A stretch of DNA of 64,000 bases. It comes from Rebecca billardiae RCC1528. Taxonomy: Eukaryota; Haptophyta. Shown here one piece after another: positions 38,385 to 48,999 of the stretch. The stretch's first letter is position 1, and each line of letters starts with the position of its first letter. The notes under the pieces were generated by a model. That model was not told the DNA's origin and did no database searches. It saw only the letters and a program-made list of their open reading frames with translations. The position numbers were made by a program, and so were the translations under genes. The stretch spans positions 1,178,001 to 1,242,000 of the forward strand of contig OZ251244.1 in assembly GCA_965240325.2 (NCBI GenBank). The letters run 5' to 3'.

Positions 38385-40946
38385 TCAATGCTGAGTGTGC
38401 TCGGCATCGTCGTCATCATCGTGGACGACGCCGAGCAGTGCGGCCGCATGGGGCAGCAGCTCGGCCGCGCGCTCGTCGTCGGCGTCGTCCTCACGCGCCG
38501 CGGCCTCGAGCCATTCCATCAGTTCTGACGGGCTTGCGCGCAGACTGTTGCCGAGCGAGCCGCTGGGCTCGTCGAGCGACTGGCGGGATGGCTCGGCCTC
38601 CGGCGACTTGTCCGGGTGCATGCGCTGCGAGCTGCTCCGGGAGCCGAGGCCGGGCGCGTCGACGGCGGCACTCGCGGGCGGGCCCAAAGGCACAGGCGTG
38701 CCCGGCTCGTCGGTCGTCCCGTCCGTCGCGCGCGGCTGCTGCTCCGCTGACCGCTCCGCCTCGGCGGCCGGCGGCGCGTGCCAGCCGGCGCGCGCCGGTG
38801 GCAGCGGCGAGGCGGCGGCGGCGGCGGCAGCTGGCGAGGCCGATGGGGCGCCCCCCGCCGCGGGCGACGCAGTGGCCGCCCCCGCCGGGCCCGCGCGCCC
38901 TTTCTTCATCGCCGCGCGGTGCCGAGCCCCCGCCGCGCGCTCGGCGCGGCGCAGCTGCTCCGCCTGCTCCGGCCCCGCGGGCTCATCAACGTGCGTAGGG
39001 CGCACGCCCGTCAGCTCGGCGACGGCCGTCACGCAGCGCACGTGCGCGAGCCAGTCGTCGTCGGTGCACGGGCCGGTGAGGTGGAGTGCGCCGTAGCGCA
39101 CGACCGGCGGCGGGACCGCGACCGCGCCGCCCACCGTCGCGCGCCGCTCCGCCGCCATCTTCGGGTCCACGCGCCCCTGCAGCGCTCGCACCGGCGGCGG
39201 CCCGCGCCGCGCGCGTCGAACGCCCGCGTTGCGACGCGCGCCCGCGCCCTCGCCGCCACCTGTGCCCCAAGTCCGCGTCTCGCGCGCCGAGCCGGCCGCG
39301 ACGGTCTGCCCCGCGCGCGTGATGTCGTCCGCGGACTGCAGCCACTTCATCGGCGTCGCCGACTTGGCGTGCCTCTTCGCGCTCGCCGCTTGCGTGAACG
39401 CCTCCGACGCGGCCGCGTCGCCGCGGTCGACGCGCGTGCGAGAGAGAAATCCGGACCGCGGTCCGGCGATCGCGGCGGCGGCGGGCGCGGGCTGCGCCGC
39501 GGCGGCGGCGGCGCCGCTGGCGGGCGGCGCGGTGGACGGGCGCGGTGCCGCCGTGCTCGAGACCGCGGGCACGGTGGCCAGCGTGATCGTGGTACCTGCA
39601 CCGCCGCGCGCGCCGCCGCGCGCGGGCGCCGCCGCGGCCGCGCGCTCGCGGCCGCGGCCGCGCGGCGACGGGCTCGAGTCCGGCTGGAGTGCCCGGACGG
39701 CGGCGGCGGCGGCGGCGACCTTGGCGGCGCCCTCGCGGCCGGGCGGCAGGTCCGCCGCGCGCGCGGCGCGCGCCGCCGCCGCGTGCGCCACGTCGATCGC
39801 CGCCCACCCCTCCGCCCGGATGGCGATCAGCCTCCAGCGGGCGCCGGGCAGCCGGCGCCACACAGTGTCTGGAGGCGGCGGGTACGGCGGTCTGTCCTCG
39901 TCGTCGGCGTCGTCGTCGGCGGGCTCGTCGCCGCCGGCGGCCGCGGCGCGCGCCGCCGCCACCGCCGCCGCGCGCATCCGGCCGCGCGGCGAGCGGTCCG
40001 CCGCCGCGAGCCGCGCCGCCGTCGCCGCGTTGAACTCCCGCCAGTGCAGAGAGTCAAGAGGGTCGGCAGTTGAGGCGTCGGCGGCGCGCGCGAGCGCGGC
40101 CGCGGCCGACGCGGGCCGTGGCGCGGGCTCGGGCTGAGGGGCGGTGGGCGGCGAGGCGGGCGCGGCGGGGCTCGGGCTTCGGGAGCCGCCGACCGCCGTC
40201 GCGCGCGCGCGGCCGTGCGGCCGCTCCTCGCCCGGCCGCAGCCGTCGGGGCAAGTGCAGGTGAGCCTCAGGCGTGGCGCCGGCCGGCGACAGCGCACGCT
40301 CTCTGTCCAGACGCAGCAGGGCGCGGTGCGGGATGCGCACGCCGACGCTCTCGGGGGCGTCGCCCTCGGCCTCGCGCTGCTTCGCCAGCGCGACGCTCGC
40401 CGCCGAGCGCCGCCACGCGTGCGACGCGCCCGCGCGCGTCGCGCTCGCCGAGCTGGGCTGCATGTAGGACGGTACGTCAGCGGCGCCGCCCGCCACGCCG
40501 GTGGCGGCGGCGATCTGCTCGGAGAGCGGCGCGGTGCGCGGACGGACGGTGGGCACGCGCTGGGGCAGCTTGCCCCCGAGCCCGTGCAGCGCCGCGCCCG
40601 CGCGCCGCTCGATGTGATTCCGGGCGTCGAGCGCGGAGAGGAAGAAATCGGAAGTGCCGCGCTCCAGGCCGGGATGCGTCGTGAGCGGGCGCTGGGGCGG
40701 TGCGGGCTTGCGGACGGCGGCGTAGGTGGAGCGGGCCTCGGCGGAGGTGCCGAGGAGCGCGGCCGCGGCGAGCCCGGCCGTCGACACCATCGCGAGCAGG
40801 CGGGCGGCTGCGCCACCGCGCAGGCGGGACGGGGCTTGGGGCGAGCACGGCGGCGTGAGGCGTGAACTTGGGCCTTGGGGAGGGCCGGGCGGCCACCTGG
40901 CAGGCGAGCGCCTTTGTAACGACATCGCAACGGCGGCTGTGCGCAT
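38385..40946 (-). CDS. Large low-complexity protein of unknown function, 853 aa
   Basis: The minus-strand frame is open without interruption from 41210 to the stop at 38385; I take the ATG at 40946 (MRTAAVAMSLQRRSP), with others at 40925 and 41210. Residues about 50-75 contain a hydrophobic stretch, LLAMVSTAGLAAAALLG, that could be a membrane or targeting segment. Most of the rest is Ala/Pro/Arg-rich and disordered. Less biased islands are LSALDARNHIERRAGAALHG, HWREFNAATAARLAAADRS, FTQAASAKRHAKSATPMKWL and DDDWLAHVRCVTAVAELTGV. The C-terminus is acidic (DDDDDAEHTQH). No known domain is recognised. Because GC-rich DNA produces long spurious frames, the gene call rests on length, the ordered islands and the divergent arrangement with GAPDH. 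Confidence 0.5.
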   Translation of the reverse strand: MRTAAVAMSLQRRSPARWPPGPPQGPSSRLTPPCSPQAPSRLRGGAAARLLAMVSTAGLAAAALLGTSAEARSTYAAVRKPAPPQRPLTTHPGLERGTSDFFLSALDARNHIERRAGAALHGLGGKLPQRVPTVRPRTAPLSEQIAAATGVAGGAADVPSYMQPSSASATRAGASHAWRRSAASVALAKQREAEGDAPESVGVRIPHRALLRLDRERALSPAGATPEAHLHLPRRLRPGEERPHGRARATAVGGSRSPSPAAPASPPTAPQPEPAPRPASAAAALARAADASTADPLDSLHWREFNAATAARLAAADRSPRGRMRAAAVAAARAAAAGGDEPADDDADDEDRPPYPPPPDTVWRRLPGARWRLIAIRAEGWAAIDVAHAAAARAARAADLPPGREGAAKVAAAAAAVRALQPDSSPSPRGRGRERAAAAAPARGGARGGAGTTITLATVPAVSSTAAPRPSTAPPASGAAAAAAQPAPAAAAIAGPRSGFLSRTRVDRGDAAASEAFTQAASAKRHAKSATPMKWLQSADDITRAGQTVAAGSARETRTWGTGGGEGAGARRNAGVRRARRGPPPVRALQGRVDPKMAAERRATVGGAVAVPPPVVRYGALHLTGPCTDDDWLAHVRCVTAVAELTGVRPTHVDEPAGPEQAEQLRRAERAAGARHRAAMKKGRAGPAGAATASPAAGGAPSASPAAAAAAASPLPPARAGWHAPPAAEAERSAEQQPRATDGTTDEPGTPVPLGPPASAAVDAPGLGSRSSSQRMHPDKSPEAEPSRQSLDEPSGSLGNSLRASPSELMEWLEAAAREDDADDERAAELLPHAAALLGVVHDDDDDAEHTQH

Positions 40947-41266
40947 CGATGCGTCCTCGAGTCGTTTCAATAGGCGTGCCTCGTGAACCGGCGTGCCTCT
41001 ATAAGCCGGGCGCCACTCCGGTGGTGAGCAGCTGCCGCAAGCCCACTCCGGAGTCGCACCGGATTTGGACTCATGCGCCCCCGCGCGCCCGGGTACAATC
41101 TCGAAGGGCTTCAGCTGTGCATCTCCGGCCCGGTCCTCCGCTGCTCGGGACTCTGTGACGAACCTGCGTGGCGGGCGCAGGCGTGCATCTCCGGGCCGAT
41201 CGGCAATCATTGCCGCGTCACGCCGACCGCCGTCTCGTCGCGTGATTGCCCGACCGTCTCGGCAGG
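40947..41266. promoter_or_regulatory. Shared upstream region of the 853-aa gene and GAPDH
   Basis: 320 bp separate the two start codons. It includes CTATAAG at 40999-41005 and a 17-bp direct repeat, GTGCATCTCCGG(C/G)CC, at about 41115 and 41183. No experimentally known element is recognised. Confidence 0.35.
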
Positions 41267-42827
41267 ATGCTCCGCACGCTCACGCTCCTCGCGCTCGTCG
41301 CGGCCGCATGCGGCTTCAACTCGCCGCTCGCGGCGTCGCGCGCGCGCACCTCGTCGGTGCGCATGAGCACGAACCCGAGCGCGCCGATCAAGGTCGGCAT
41401 CAACGGTGCGCGCGCAGCGCCCACGAGCGCGCGCGCGCCGCCGCGCAATTAACGGCGTCGCCGGCCGCCGCGCGCGCGCGCGCGGCCGCCGTGCGACGAT
41501 CCGCCCTCCCCACGCGGCGCGTGGCGAGGCGCTGCGTGCGCACCTACCGCCGAGCACGCCCGCGCGCTGACCCTTGCCGCCGCCTCGCCGCCTGCGCGCG
41601 CGCGTGCACACGCTCGCGCTCGCTCGCCCTTCTGCGCCCGCAGGGTTTGGCCGCATCGGCCGGCTCGTGTTCCGTATCGCGATGGCGCGTGACAACATGG
41701 TGGTGAAGCACATCAACTCGCCGATGGCGCCGGAGTACATGAAGTACCTCCTCAACTACGACTCGGCGCACGGCCGCTACAAGGGCACGGTCGAGGTGAA
41801 GGGCGAGTCGCTCGTTGTTGACGGCCTCGAGATCACGCTCTCGGCGACGCGCGACCCGACGGAGATCCCGTGGGGCAAGCGCGAGGTGGACTACGTGTGC
41901 GAGAGCACGGGCGCGTTCACCACCACCGAGGGCTGCATGAAGCACTGCACGTCGAGCTCGCCGGCCAAGAAGGTGATCATCTCGGCCCCGGCGAAGGACC
42001 CGGAGACCCCGACCCTCGTCGTCGGCGTGAACGCGGCGGCTGACTACAAGCCGGAGATGAACGTGGTCTCGTGCGCGTCGTGCACGACGAACGGCCTCGC
42101 GCCGCTCGTCAAGCTCATCGACGAGTCGTACGGCATCGCCGAGGGCCTCATGACCACCGTGCACGCCACCACCGCCTCGCAGCTCACCGTCGACGGCTCG
42201 ATGAAGGGTTCGGACTGGCGCGCGGGCCGCGCCGCGGCTGCGAACATCATCCCGTCGTCGACCGGCGCGGCGAAGGCGGTCGCGAAGTGCTACCCGAAGT
42301 CGAAGGGCAAGCTCACCGGCATGGCCTTCCGCGTGCCCACCATCGACGTCTCCGTCGTCGACCTCACCTGCCGCCTCGAGAAGGCTACGGACTACGACGA
42401 CATTAAGGCGACGGTCAAGAAGGCCTCTGAGACCAACTACAAGGGCATCATCGGCTACACGGAGGACCAGGTGGTGTCGCAGGACTTCGTCGGCGACAGC
42501 ATGTCGACCACCTTCGATGCGGGCGCCGGCATCATGCTCAACCCCAACTTCGTCAAGGTACGCGCACCGGACGCCGCGACGCGCGCGCGCGCGCCGGGCG
42601 CCCGGCGCCCTGCGCCGGTTCGCGGTGGCGATGCGCGCGCGCGCCCGCAAAGCCGGCGACTCACGCGCACGCGCCGCCGCCACCGCCGCCGCCCCGCCGC
42701 CGCGCAGCTCGTCTCGTGGTACGACAACGAGTGGGGCTACTCGACCCGCCTGGTCGACCTCATTCAGATCATGGCGGTCACGGATGGCGTCACGGCGAAG
42801 AGTGCCGAGATGGTCGGCATGGCCTAA
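41267..42827 (+). CDS. Plastid glyceraldehyde-3-phosphate dehydrogenase (GapC1 type), 390 aa
   Basis: Exons are 41267-41405, 41644-42557 and 42708-42827 (1,173 nt). The leader [20 protein letters not shown] is a signal peptide with Phe after the likely cleavage point, followed by a Ser/Arg transit-like stretch, so import into a red-type plastid is expected. Mature blocks are [19 protein letters not shown] (joined across intron 1), the catalytic C193 in [23 protein letters not shown], and [17 protein letters not shown] after intron 2. The usual Asp after the second beta strand (NDP) is Ser here (INSPM), consistent with use of NADPH as in Calvin-cycle forms. Chromalveolate plastid GAPDH derives from a duplicated cytosolic gene (GapC1); the sequence looks eukaryotic, not cyanobacterial. 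Introns are GT-AG, 238 and 150 bp, and GC-rich. Confidence 0.93.
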
Positions 42828-44291
42828 ATGGAATAATGCGCGGGCAGCAGCCGCTTTTTATTCCGAGGTGCGCGTCGCGCGTCACAGGCTGACGGCGGCT
42901 GCGCGACAGCGCGTGTGCCACGCACGCCCTCACACGCAGTGAGGGCGCGTGCGCGCCCATGCGCCCGTGCCGGCTGCGCCCTCGGGCCGCCCGCACGGAG
43001 CCTGTCAGCACCGCCACGGCGCCGGGCTTCCGAATTCGGATCGATTCCTGCGGCGGGCCGCTCGCACGCCTGCAATCGCGGGCGACGGACCACCGCTTGG
43101 TTTGTTGATATATATAGCATGATGATGACGATCGCCGCGCGCGACGAAGACGTATGTACGTACTCGCTGTCCTGATGCGCGACTCACGTCGTCCGTCACG
43201 GCAGCCGAGCGGCTGGCGGGCGCCGTCCTTATGACTGGCCCGGTGTCAGAACCGGTCAGCCCGAGTGACCCGTGACTCACCTACGACCTCCTAGTCCTGC
43301 CCCTGGCAGGCTGGCAGCGGGCCCTGGCCCTGCCCGTGCCGCTGCGGGCTGAAGCGCGGGTCATTCGTTCCATCGATCAGTGCCATCAGCTACTCGGTGC
43401 GGAGAGTACCGTACAGGCAATCGCGGGCAATAATTAGGAGCTGTCACGTTAAGAAACTGGGGCTTACTTGCTATCTGCGGATCTGGCCTAGAAACTGAGG
43501 CTAGCGATTGGCTGGTTCGCTATACGCATAGTCACACTAAGAAACCGAGACTACGTCGCGGCTCGGGTCCGAGGCGCGTGGGACGCGTGGCGCGCCGCGG
43601 CGCCGCCCGCGCGTGACCGTACTGTCATACTAGCAGTCAACTTGGTCGTCTGCTTGCTAACTACGACCTGAGTAAGTCACTCATCAGTGCCAGTGGCGGA
43701 GTCATGCTGCATGACCGTGTTAGATGACTACTGTACTGCTGATGAGCTCCGCGTCGGGATGCCAATAAGCAGGCTGCGCTGATGAGCGCGCTATACTACT
43801 GTCTACTCGTCTACATCCGCTACACATGCCTGAGTACTACTGACATGCTGCTCTTCCGGACTGCTGCGCTTGGTCAATTCTCCTCGAGTCCTGCTGGGGA
43901 CTGATCCATTGCCACCGCACACGCCCGGCATGCAACATCATGCCAGATTTGCTCCAAAAAGGCCCAAAACATTTCTTCGGCCTCGCCGGCCGGGCCTAAA
44001 GACTCAGCGGGGGGCTCTGCCCCCCTGCGCCCCCCGCGCCTGCGCGGCGGGCGGACCTAAGAAACTGAGGCTCCGTAGGCGCTCGGGCTACCGAACAGCT
44101 AAGAAGCCGAGGCTAGCCGGCAGATCTCTGACTTCTTATTGCCCGCGATTGCCTGTAGACTGATCAGCGACTACCGATACTCACAGCGCAGCTTCGACTT
44201 CAGCGCTAAATAAATATGTATATATATAGCTAACTCTACTGGCCGCGGGAATTATGCTGAGTACGGAATCTCGTATATATACTCTTATACA
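42828..44291. other. Intergenic region rich in short repeats
   Basis: No gene is seen. At 43450-44115 the word CTAAGAAACTGAGGCT recurs five times with small changes. The segment 43960-44050 contains AAAACATTTCTTCGGCCTCG and a GGGGGGCTCTGCCCCCC hairpin; similar wording occurs at 16470-16530. Confidence 0.5.
43450..44115 (+). repeat. Five copies of a CTAAGAAACTGAGGCT word
   Basis: Copies start at about 43450 (TAAGAAACTGGGGCT), 43491 (AGAAACTGAGGCT), 43539 (TAAGAAACCGAGACT), 44058 (TAAGAAACTGAGGCT) and 44100 (TAAGAAGCCGAGGCT). All are in the same orientation. The spacing is irregular. Confidence 0.55.
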
Positions 44292-44760
44292 TTGACTACA
44301 ACCTCATCTGCTTCATCGCCCAGAGCGCGCTAGGCGGCGCGCTCACTCTCCAAGCCCCTCTTAGTCTGCAGCTGCGCGCCGCTTGGCCGGCGCGCGGCGA
44401 CGCGTACTACGAGGCCCTCATCCTCATCCAGGCGCCCACGCGGGCGCACGGGGGCGATAGCCGCGGCTGCTGCTTGCCGGAGCTACTCGCTGCTAGGTCG
44501 GCGGGCGGCGACATCGACTACGACCTCACCCTCATCCAAGTGCTCCGGAAGGCGCTCGGCCGCGGCGGCATCTGCCGTCGCCGCCGCGTGCCCCAGGCCG
44601 AGGCGGTGCTCCACCCCGGCCCCGCTCCCGTAGGGGGGCAGGGCTGCGGGTGGCGCACTGTCTGACCTGGACGGAAGGCGCGGACGCATTCTATGTGTCT
44701 GCTGCACTCTGAGCCTGACGCTTGTTCGTTGCTGCCACGTCGTTAAATATATATATATAT
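44292..44760. repeat. Dispersed repeat family A, copy 2
   Basis: This is the second copy of the repeat at 7791-8255, in the same orientation, from GACTAC(A)ACCTCATCTGC to the TTAAATATATAT end. It differs by scattered substitutions and small indels, for example ACTACTGTCTGACC against ACTGTCTGACC. An (TA)n/(AAT)n tract follows to 44780. Confidence 0.75.
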
Positions 44761-45148
44761 AATAATAATAATAATAAATAGTCTTATGGCCCGCGGTGTA
44801 GGGCGGAGCGCGTAGCGTGGAGCCCCGCCGGGGGCCCTCACTACGTTGTCAAAAAGATCTTTTGATCAAAGAAAAGGGGACGGGGGACGATTTTGAGGGG
44901 TGTTGGAGGGTGAGTTTTCGCTTTTTCGAGGGGTACGTTGGCCCATAGTGCTCTGCATTAGCAACTACGCGCTTGACGAAATAAGCGCGCCCACGCCATT
45001 CCGCATAAGTCGATGGACGGACGTGGGATCAGATACCCCGGGGGTGAAACAAGTGAGTATTTTTGTCATTCTTGTATGCTGGAGTACGAGTTTGCCGAGC
45101 GACGTTTGATTGTTTTGGGTCGAAAACAGCTATGCGGCCAGATGCTTC

Positions 45149-45362
45149 TGAATAGCGCTTTGTTTAAACACCTACCCGCCTGTCTCGATGGATGAACCGC
45201 CCTATAATATTAAAAGAGATTCTTTTGAATAGCGCTTGTTCAACCACATTACCCGCCTGCCTCGATGGATGAACCGCCTGTGCACTAACATTAAACGAGA
45301 TTCTTTGAATGGCGCCTATGGCGGCTTGTTAAAACGTAACAAGTTACCCGCCTACAAACCGG
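45149..45362. repeat. Degenerate tandem repeat, about 2.7 copies of 75-80 bp
   Basis: Each copy runs TTCT(TT)GAATAGCGCTT ... TACCCGCCTGTCTCGATGG then ATGAACCGCC ... ATTAAAAGAGA. Copies start near 45149, 45221 and 45301; the third is shortened and carries an insertion. Confidence 0.7.
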
Positions 45363-45493
45363 GCCTAAGCGCAACCGACCCGTTGCACGGGTGAGTAACC
45401 GTGAGCGTATGAAAAAACGACAAGCGTATGAAATCTCGCGGTTTTGTCGCTCGCGCTGCCGCATGGCTGACGTCCGCGCCGATCCGAGCGCAA

Positions 45494-45526
45494 TGGTGCA
45501 TTGCGAAGCCGATTCGCAATGCACCA
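45494..45526. repeat. Perfect 14-bp-stem hairpin
   Basis: TGGTGCATTGCGAA (45494-45507) and its exact reverse complement (45513-45526) flank the 5-base loop GCCGA. There is no following T-run. Confidence 0.8.
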
Positions 45527-46748
45527 ATCCAATCCGCATGTCAATCGACCCAACCGTCGCTGAGAACGAACGACAAAACCCAGGGCAGGTGTCCACCACG
45601 AAGCCACGCCGCGCGCGCGCTGGCAGCGTGAGCCGGCGCGGTTGCAAAGGGTTGCCCAAAGGCAGAGAGATCAGCCAATGCGGCTACCTTCGGCAAGCAC
45701 GCCACCTCAGCGTCAGCATCGGGTGGGGCCGTGAGGATACATGCCCTTGGATGCGGCTCCAGCCAAACGGCTCTCGACGCGGGGAGCCGCCATCGGCCGC
45801 GAGCGCGTACACGGATACACGTGCTGTCCTCGTGAACGAGGATTCAGGAGACGAGGCGCGGCCCGCGATGCGCAGGCAAGACCTAGGGAGTGGCTCACGC
45901 TTTGATCGCGGGTACGGGTACAGAAGGCGTGCGCACGCAACCACACCGCCTTCGTGAAGCGCGTGGGCAAGCTGCTGAAGCTCTCACGATGCGCGCTTAC
46001 TTCTCATCTCCGTGCGCTCGCCGACCGCTCACGCTGCCTTCCGCGCGGCGGACCTGGGAAACCTGCCACCTGGCGCGCACGACGCAGCGCGTAACGCGGA
46101 AGGTGGTAGATCTGCTGCCACGCTCCCGCTGCCGCCGCCGGCGGCGGCAGCGGCATGCCCACGATGCGGCGACGGTGCTGATGACTATCACTGCCAAAGT
46201 GTCGTTTTTTCGGCGCTCACGCGTGCAACGGGTCAACCTTTTGAAAGTGCATGTTGATGTGCATGGTCAGGGTCCTCCTCAACTACTGCATGTCGGCGTA
46301 CTGCGTGCGCGCGCGGCGCGCTGTTATTTACCGATGCATCACTTGGTGCTGGAAACATAGGCCATACACGGGCACTTGGAAGTGATCAAGTTTTGCTACC
46401 TATTCGCAATAAGTTGGATACTGGGAGCCGCCAGGCGCGCGCGGAGCGCCCTACGCTCACTTATTCGACCGAGCACGGACGGCCCTCGACTCTCGAGCTG
46501 CTCGCTCGCTCGTTCGCGTTCGCTTCGTCGCTGCGGCGCCCTGACCGGGGACGTGCGTGTCGGCGCCGCGTACGCCGCGGTGCGCGCGCGGTGGCGGGAG
46601 CCGGCCGGCCGCTGGTCTCCCCCTCGCGCTCTGCTCTCGCCCTCGCGCTCCGCTCCGGCTCTCCCCGAGGCGTCGCGCGCGTCTCGCTCGGTCCGGTCCG
46701 TCGCCAGGCCGTGCCGACGGCGCGCCCACAGCGCCCCGCTGCAAAGCA

Positions 46749-47870
46749 TGCGCGACGAGATCGCGGCGGCGGGGGCGGCGAGATCGCGGCGGAGGCGGCG
46801 GGCAACAGCCTGCCCGCGGGCGTGTTCGTCGCTCGAGGAGGAGCGCGCAAGGGCGAGCCGAGTCCGGAGCACGCTCACGAGCTTGTCGCTCGGACGCTTC
46901 GAGGATGAGTGAGCGCGCCGAGCACGCAGCGGAGATGAGCCGGATGCGCCCGGAGTTCGCGCAGCTGAAGGGCGAGCTCGAGCACGCGAGCTCGCTCCTC
47001 GACGCCGAGCGCGAGCTCCTCCTCAACTCGGTCGACGGCGGCGCTGAGGTGCAGCAGCGTGAGGACGAGCAGCCAGCCAGTCCCGAACGCTCGCAAGACA
47101 CTGCTGCACGCAAGCGGCGGCCACGTAGCGCGAGGAGCTGCGCTGGGAATGCGCCGCGCGCGTCGACGCGGCGATCACCGGGCTGCAGGCCTCGGCCGTC
47201 GACGCGTTGCGCACCCTCGCCGCCAGCCGCGACGAGTCCGCCGTCGAGCTGCAGCCGAGCTGCAGCCGAGCTGCGCGCGCAGATGGGCGGCGTCACAGGC
47301 ACACAGACACTGACAGACAGGCCGTGCATGCCAGCACGTGCGCGCGGAGGCGCTGTGCGCCGAGCTGGCGAAGCGCGACGCCGAGCGCGACGCGCTGCGC
47401 GACGTGGCGACGGACGCGCTGGGCGCGCGCGGCGCCCTCGTCGCGACGCCCCGTGCAGCAGCTCGAGCAGCCAGCTGTGCGGAGTAGACGGCCGTCGAGG
47501 CGATCGGCGCCGGTTCAGGAGCGCGCACAGGCTCCGAGCCTGCCGTTGGCTGGCCGCCGCCGTCTTCGAGGCCGCCGACGCGGCGGAGGAGGCGGCGGGC
47601 GAGCACGGCGGCGCGGTGGAGCAGGCGCGCACGCGCGGCGGCAGGCGCGACGCGCCGCTCGCCTCGTTCCACCCCGAGCTCCGCTCGCTCGGTCTCGGTG
47701 CGCGGCTGCGCAGCGGCAGGCCGGGGCAGCCGAGTGGCGCGCGCTCTCGCTCTGCCGGCACGAGGCGCGCCGGCTGAGCGACCAGCGGCCCGTCGTCGAG
47801 CGCATGGCGCAGCGCGAGCACCTCAAGCAGGTGCGCCCGCACGCGCGCACGCGCCGGCCCGCGCCGCGCG
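46749..47870 (+). pseudogene. Degenerate or multi-exon coiled-coil gene of unknown function
   Basis: Consecutive pieces in different frames on the plus strand read as one coiled coil: MSRMRPEFAQLKGELEHASS and LLDAERELLLNSVDGGAE (to about 47046), EELRWECAARVDAAITGLQA and DALRTLAASRDESAVELQ (47125-47245), EALCAELAKRDAERDALRDV (47345-47410) and LAAAVFEAADAAEEAAGEHG (47545-47610), ending with SDQRPVVERMAQREHLKQV (about 47780-47830). Possible GT-AG junctions exist at the first break (GCTGAG|GTGCAG ... CGTAG|CGCGAG), but later joins are not clean and one segment contains a stop. It may be an intron-rich gene or a decaying copy. No family is recognised. Confidence 0.4.
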
Positions 47871-48999
47871 GCGCCTCTCGCCCTGCGCGCGCGCGCCGCC
47901 CCAGCGGCCGCTTCCCCGCGCGCGGCCCGCGCGGCGACAGTCCTCAGGCGAACTGTTACACATGTCAGACTGACAGTGACAGCCGACGGCCGACGGAGGG
48001 TGCACCGCGGGCCTCTAACTGCGTTGGTTCTACGGAAGGACCGCGGAACGCGGTCATTATAGCAGACATGTTATCACAGTTAGCAGTCACCACGGTCGGA
48101 TCACGTTACCGCGTTCGAATTTATTCAATCGACGAACAATAACGCGGCCTCACTTCCCGTCTTCCGCCGGGAGAGCGGGCCCGCGGGGTAGCTGCCACCG
48201 ACTAGCGTGGGGCCGTGCGCTGCCGCAATCTGTCTGCGCCCAGGCGGCAGTGATTCACGGATTGCCGCAGTACTATACAGTAACTACTAAGTGTCCGACG
48301 CCAGTGGCCGGCCGGCGAGTGCGCCACACCACGTTCTCGATGCCTCGGACCATTCGGACGCGCGTTGACTCTGAGCCGCGGGCACAGACCCAGTCTCGCG
48401 GCGCCGGCGCAGTGAGTGCGACCACGCGCCAAGCGCCCAGCTGCAGCGCGCAACGGCCTCAACGAATCAGCCATCTGGTCCGAGCAGCTCGGTCGACCAA
48501 GGCTCGTGATTCCGATCCGCGCCGGCACCCCCGTGTTGCCACGGTCAAGCGATTATTGGCAGGGGCGTGATTGCATCGTCTCGCGCGCACGTCGAGCTCA
48601 GGCGTCTGCTCAGTGCGCACGCGCTGTGTCAGCGCAGCTCGAGCACTGTGCCTCGTCGTCGTGGTCGGGCCGATGGTTCGTTCGGTGCTGTTTGTGTGAA
48701 ACGCTCGAGCGACGGAGCGAGGGGCCGTACTTGATTGACGGATGCGAAGCCTGAGCGGCAAGTAGGCGGTCGGGCACTGTCGTGCTGAGGGGCGTGGCCG
48801 CATCCGATCATCTTTCGCGCGCGTGTCGGCGATTGCAGGCGACGTGGTCGTACGTGCAACGTGACACAGCGGCGAGCTGCGGCGGACTGAGTGCCCGGTA
48901 CGGTTCCCCGTATAGGCCCGCCGGAGCATACTAGATAGACCGTACGACTCATCCGGTAGTAGACGACTGGCGGTCACTGCCTATACTACGCGCTGCATT
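47871..48999. other. Intergenic, no gene recognised
   Basis: Open frames at 48202-48980 on both strands have no recognisable domain and mixed codon use. The region ends at the stop codon of the protease gene on the minus strand. Confidence 0.5.

Larger units (their letters stand above)
44780..46748. other. Lower-GC region, no gene recognised
   Basis: The stretch 44780-46000 is lower in G+C than the coding regions. It contains a degenerate tandem repeat (45149-45362) and a 14-bp-stem hairpin (45494-45526). Short frames show no known motif. Confidence 0.5.

Noticed and set aside
45020-45400. Short words resembling small-subunit rRNA (GGGATCAGATACCC, CGTAACAAG, CACGGGTGAGTAAC)
   Set aside because: They occur in the wrong order and spacing for an rRNA, the intervening sequence is a tandem repeat, and no extended match can be seen. 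A covariance search with SSU rRNA models would settle it.
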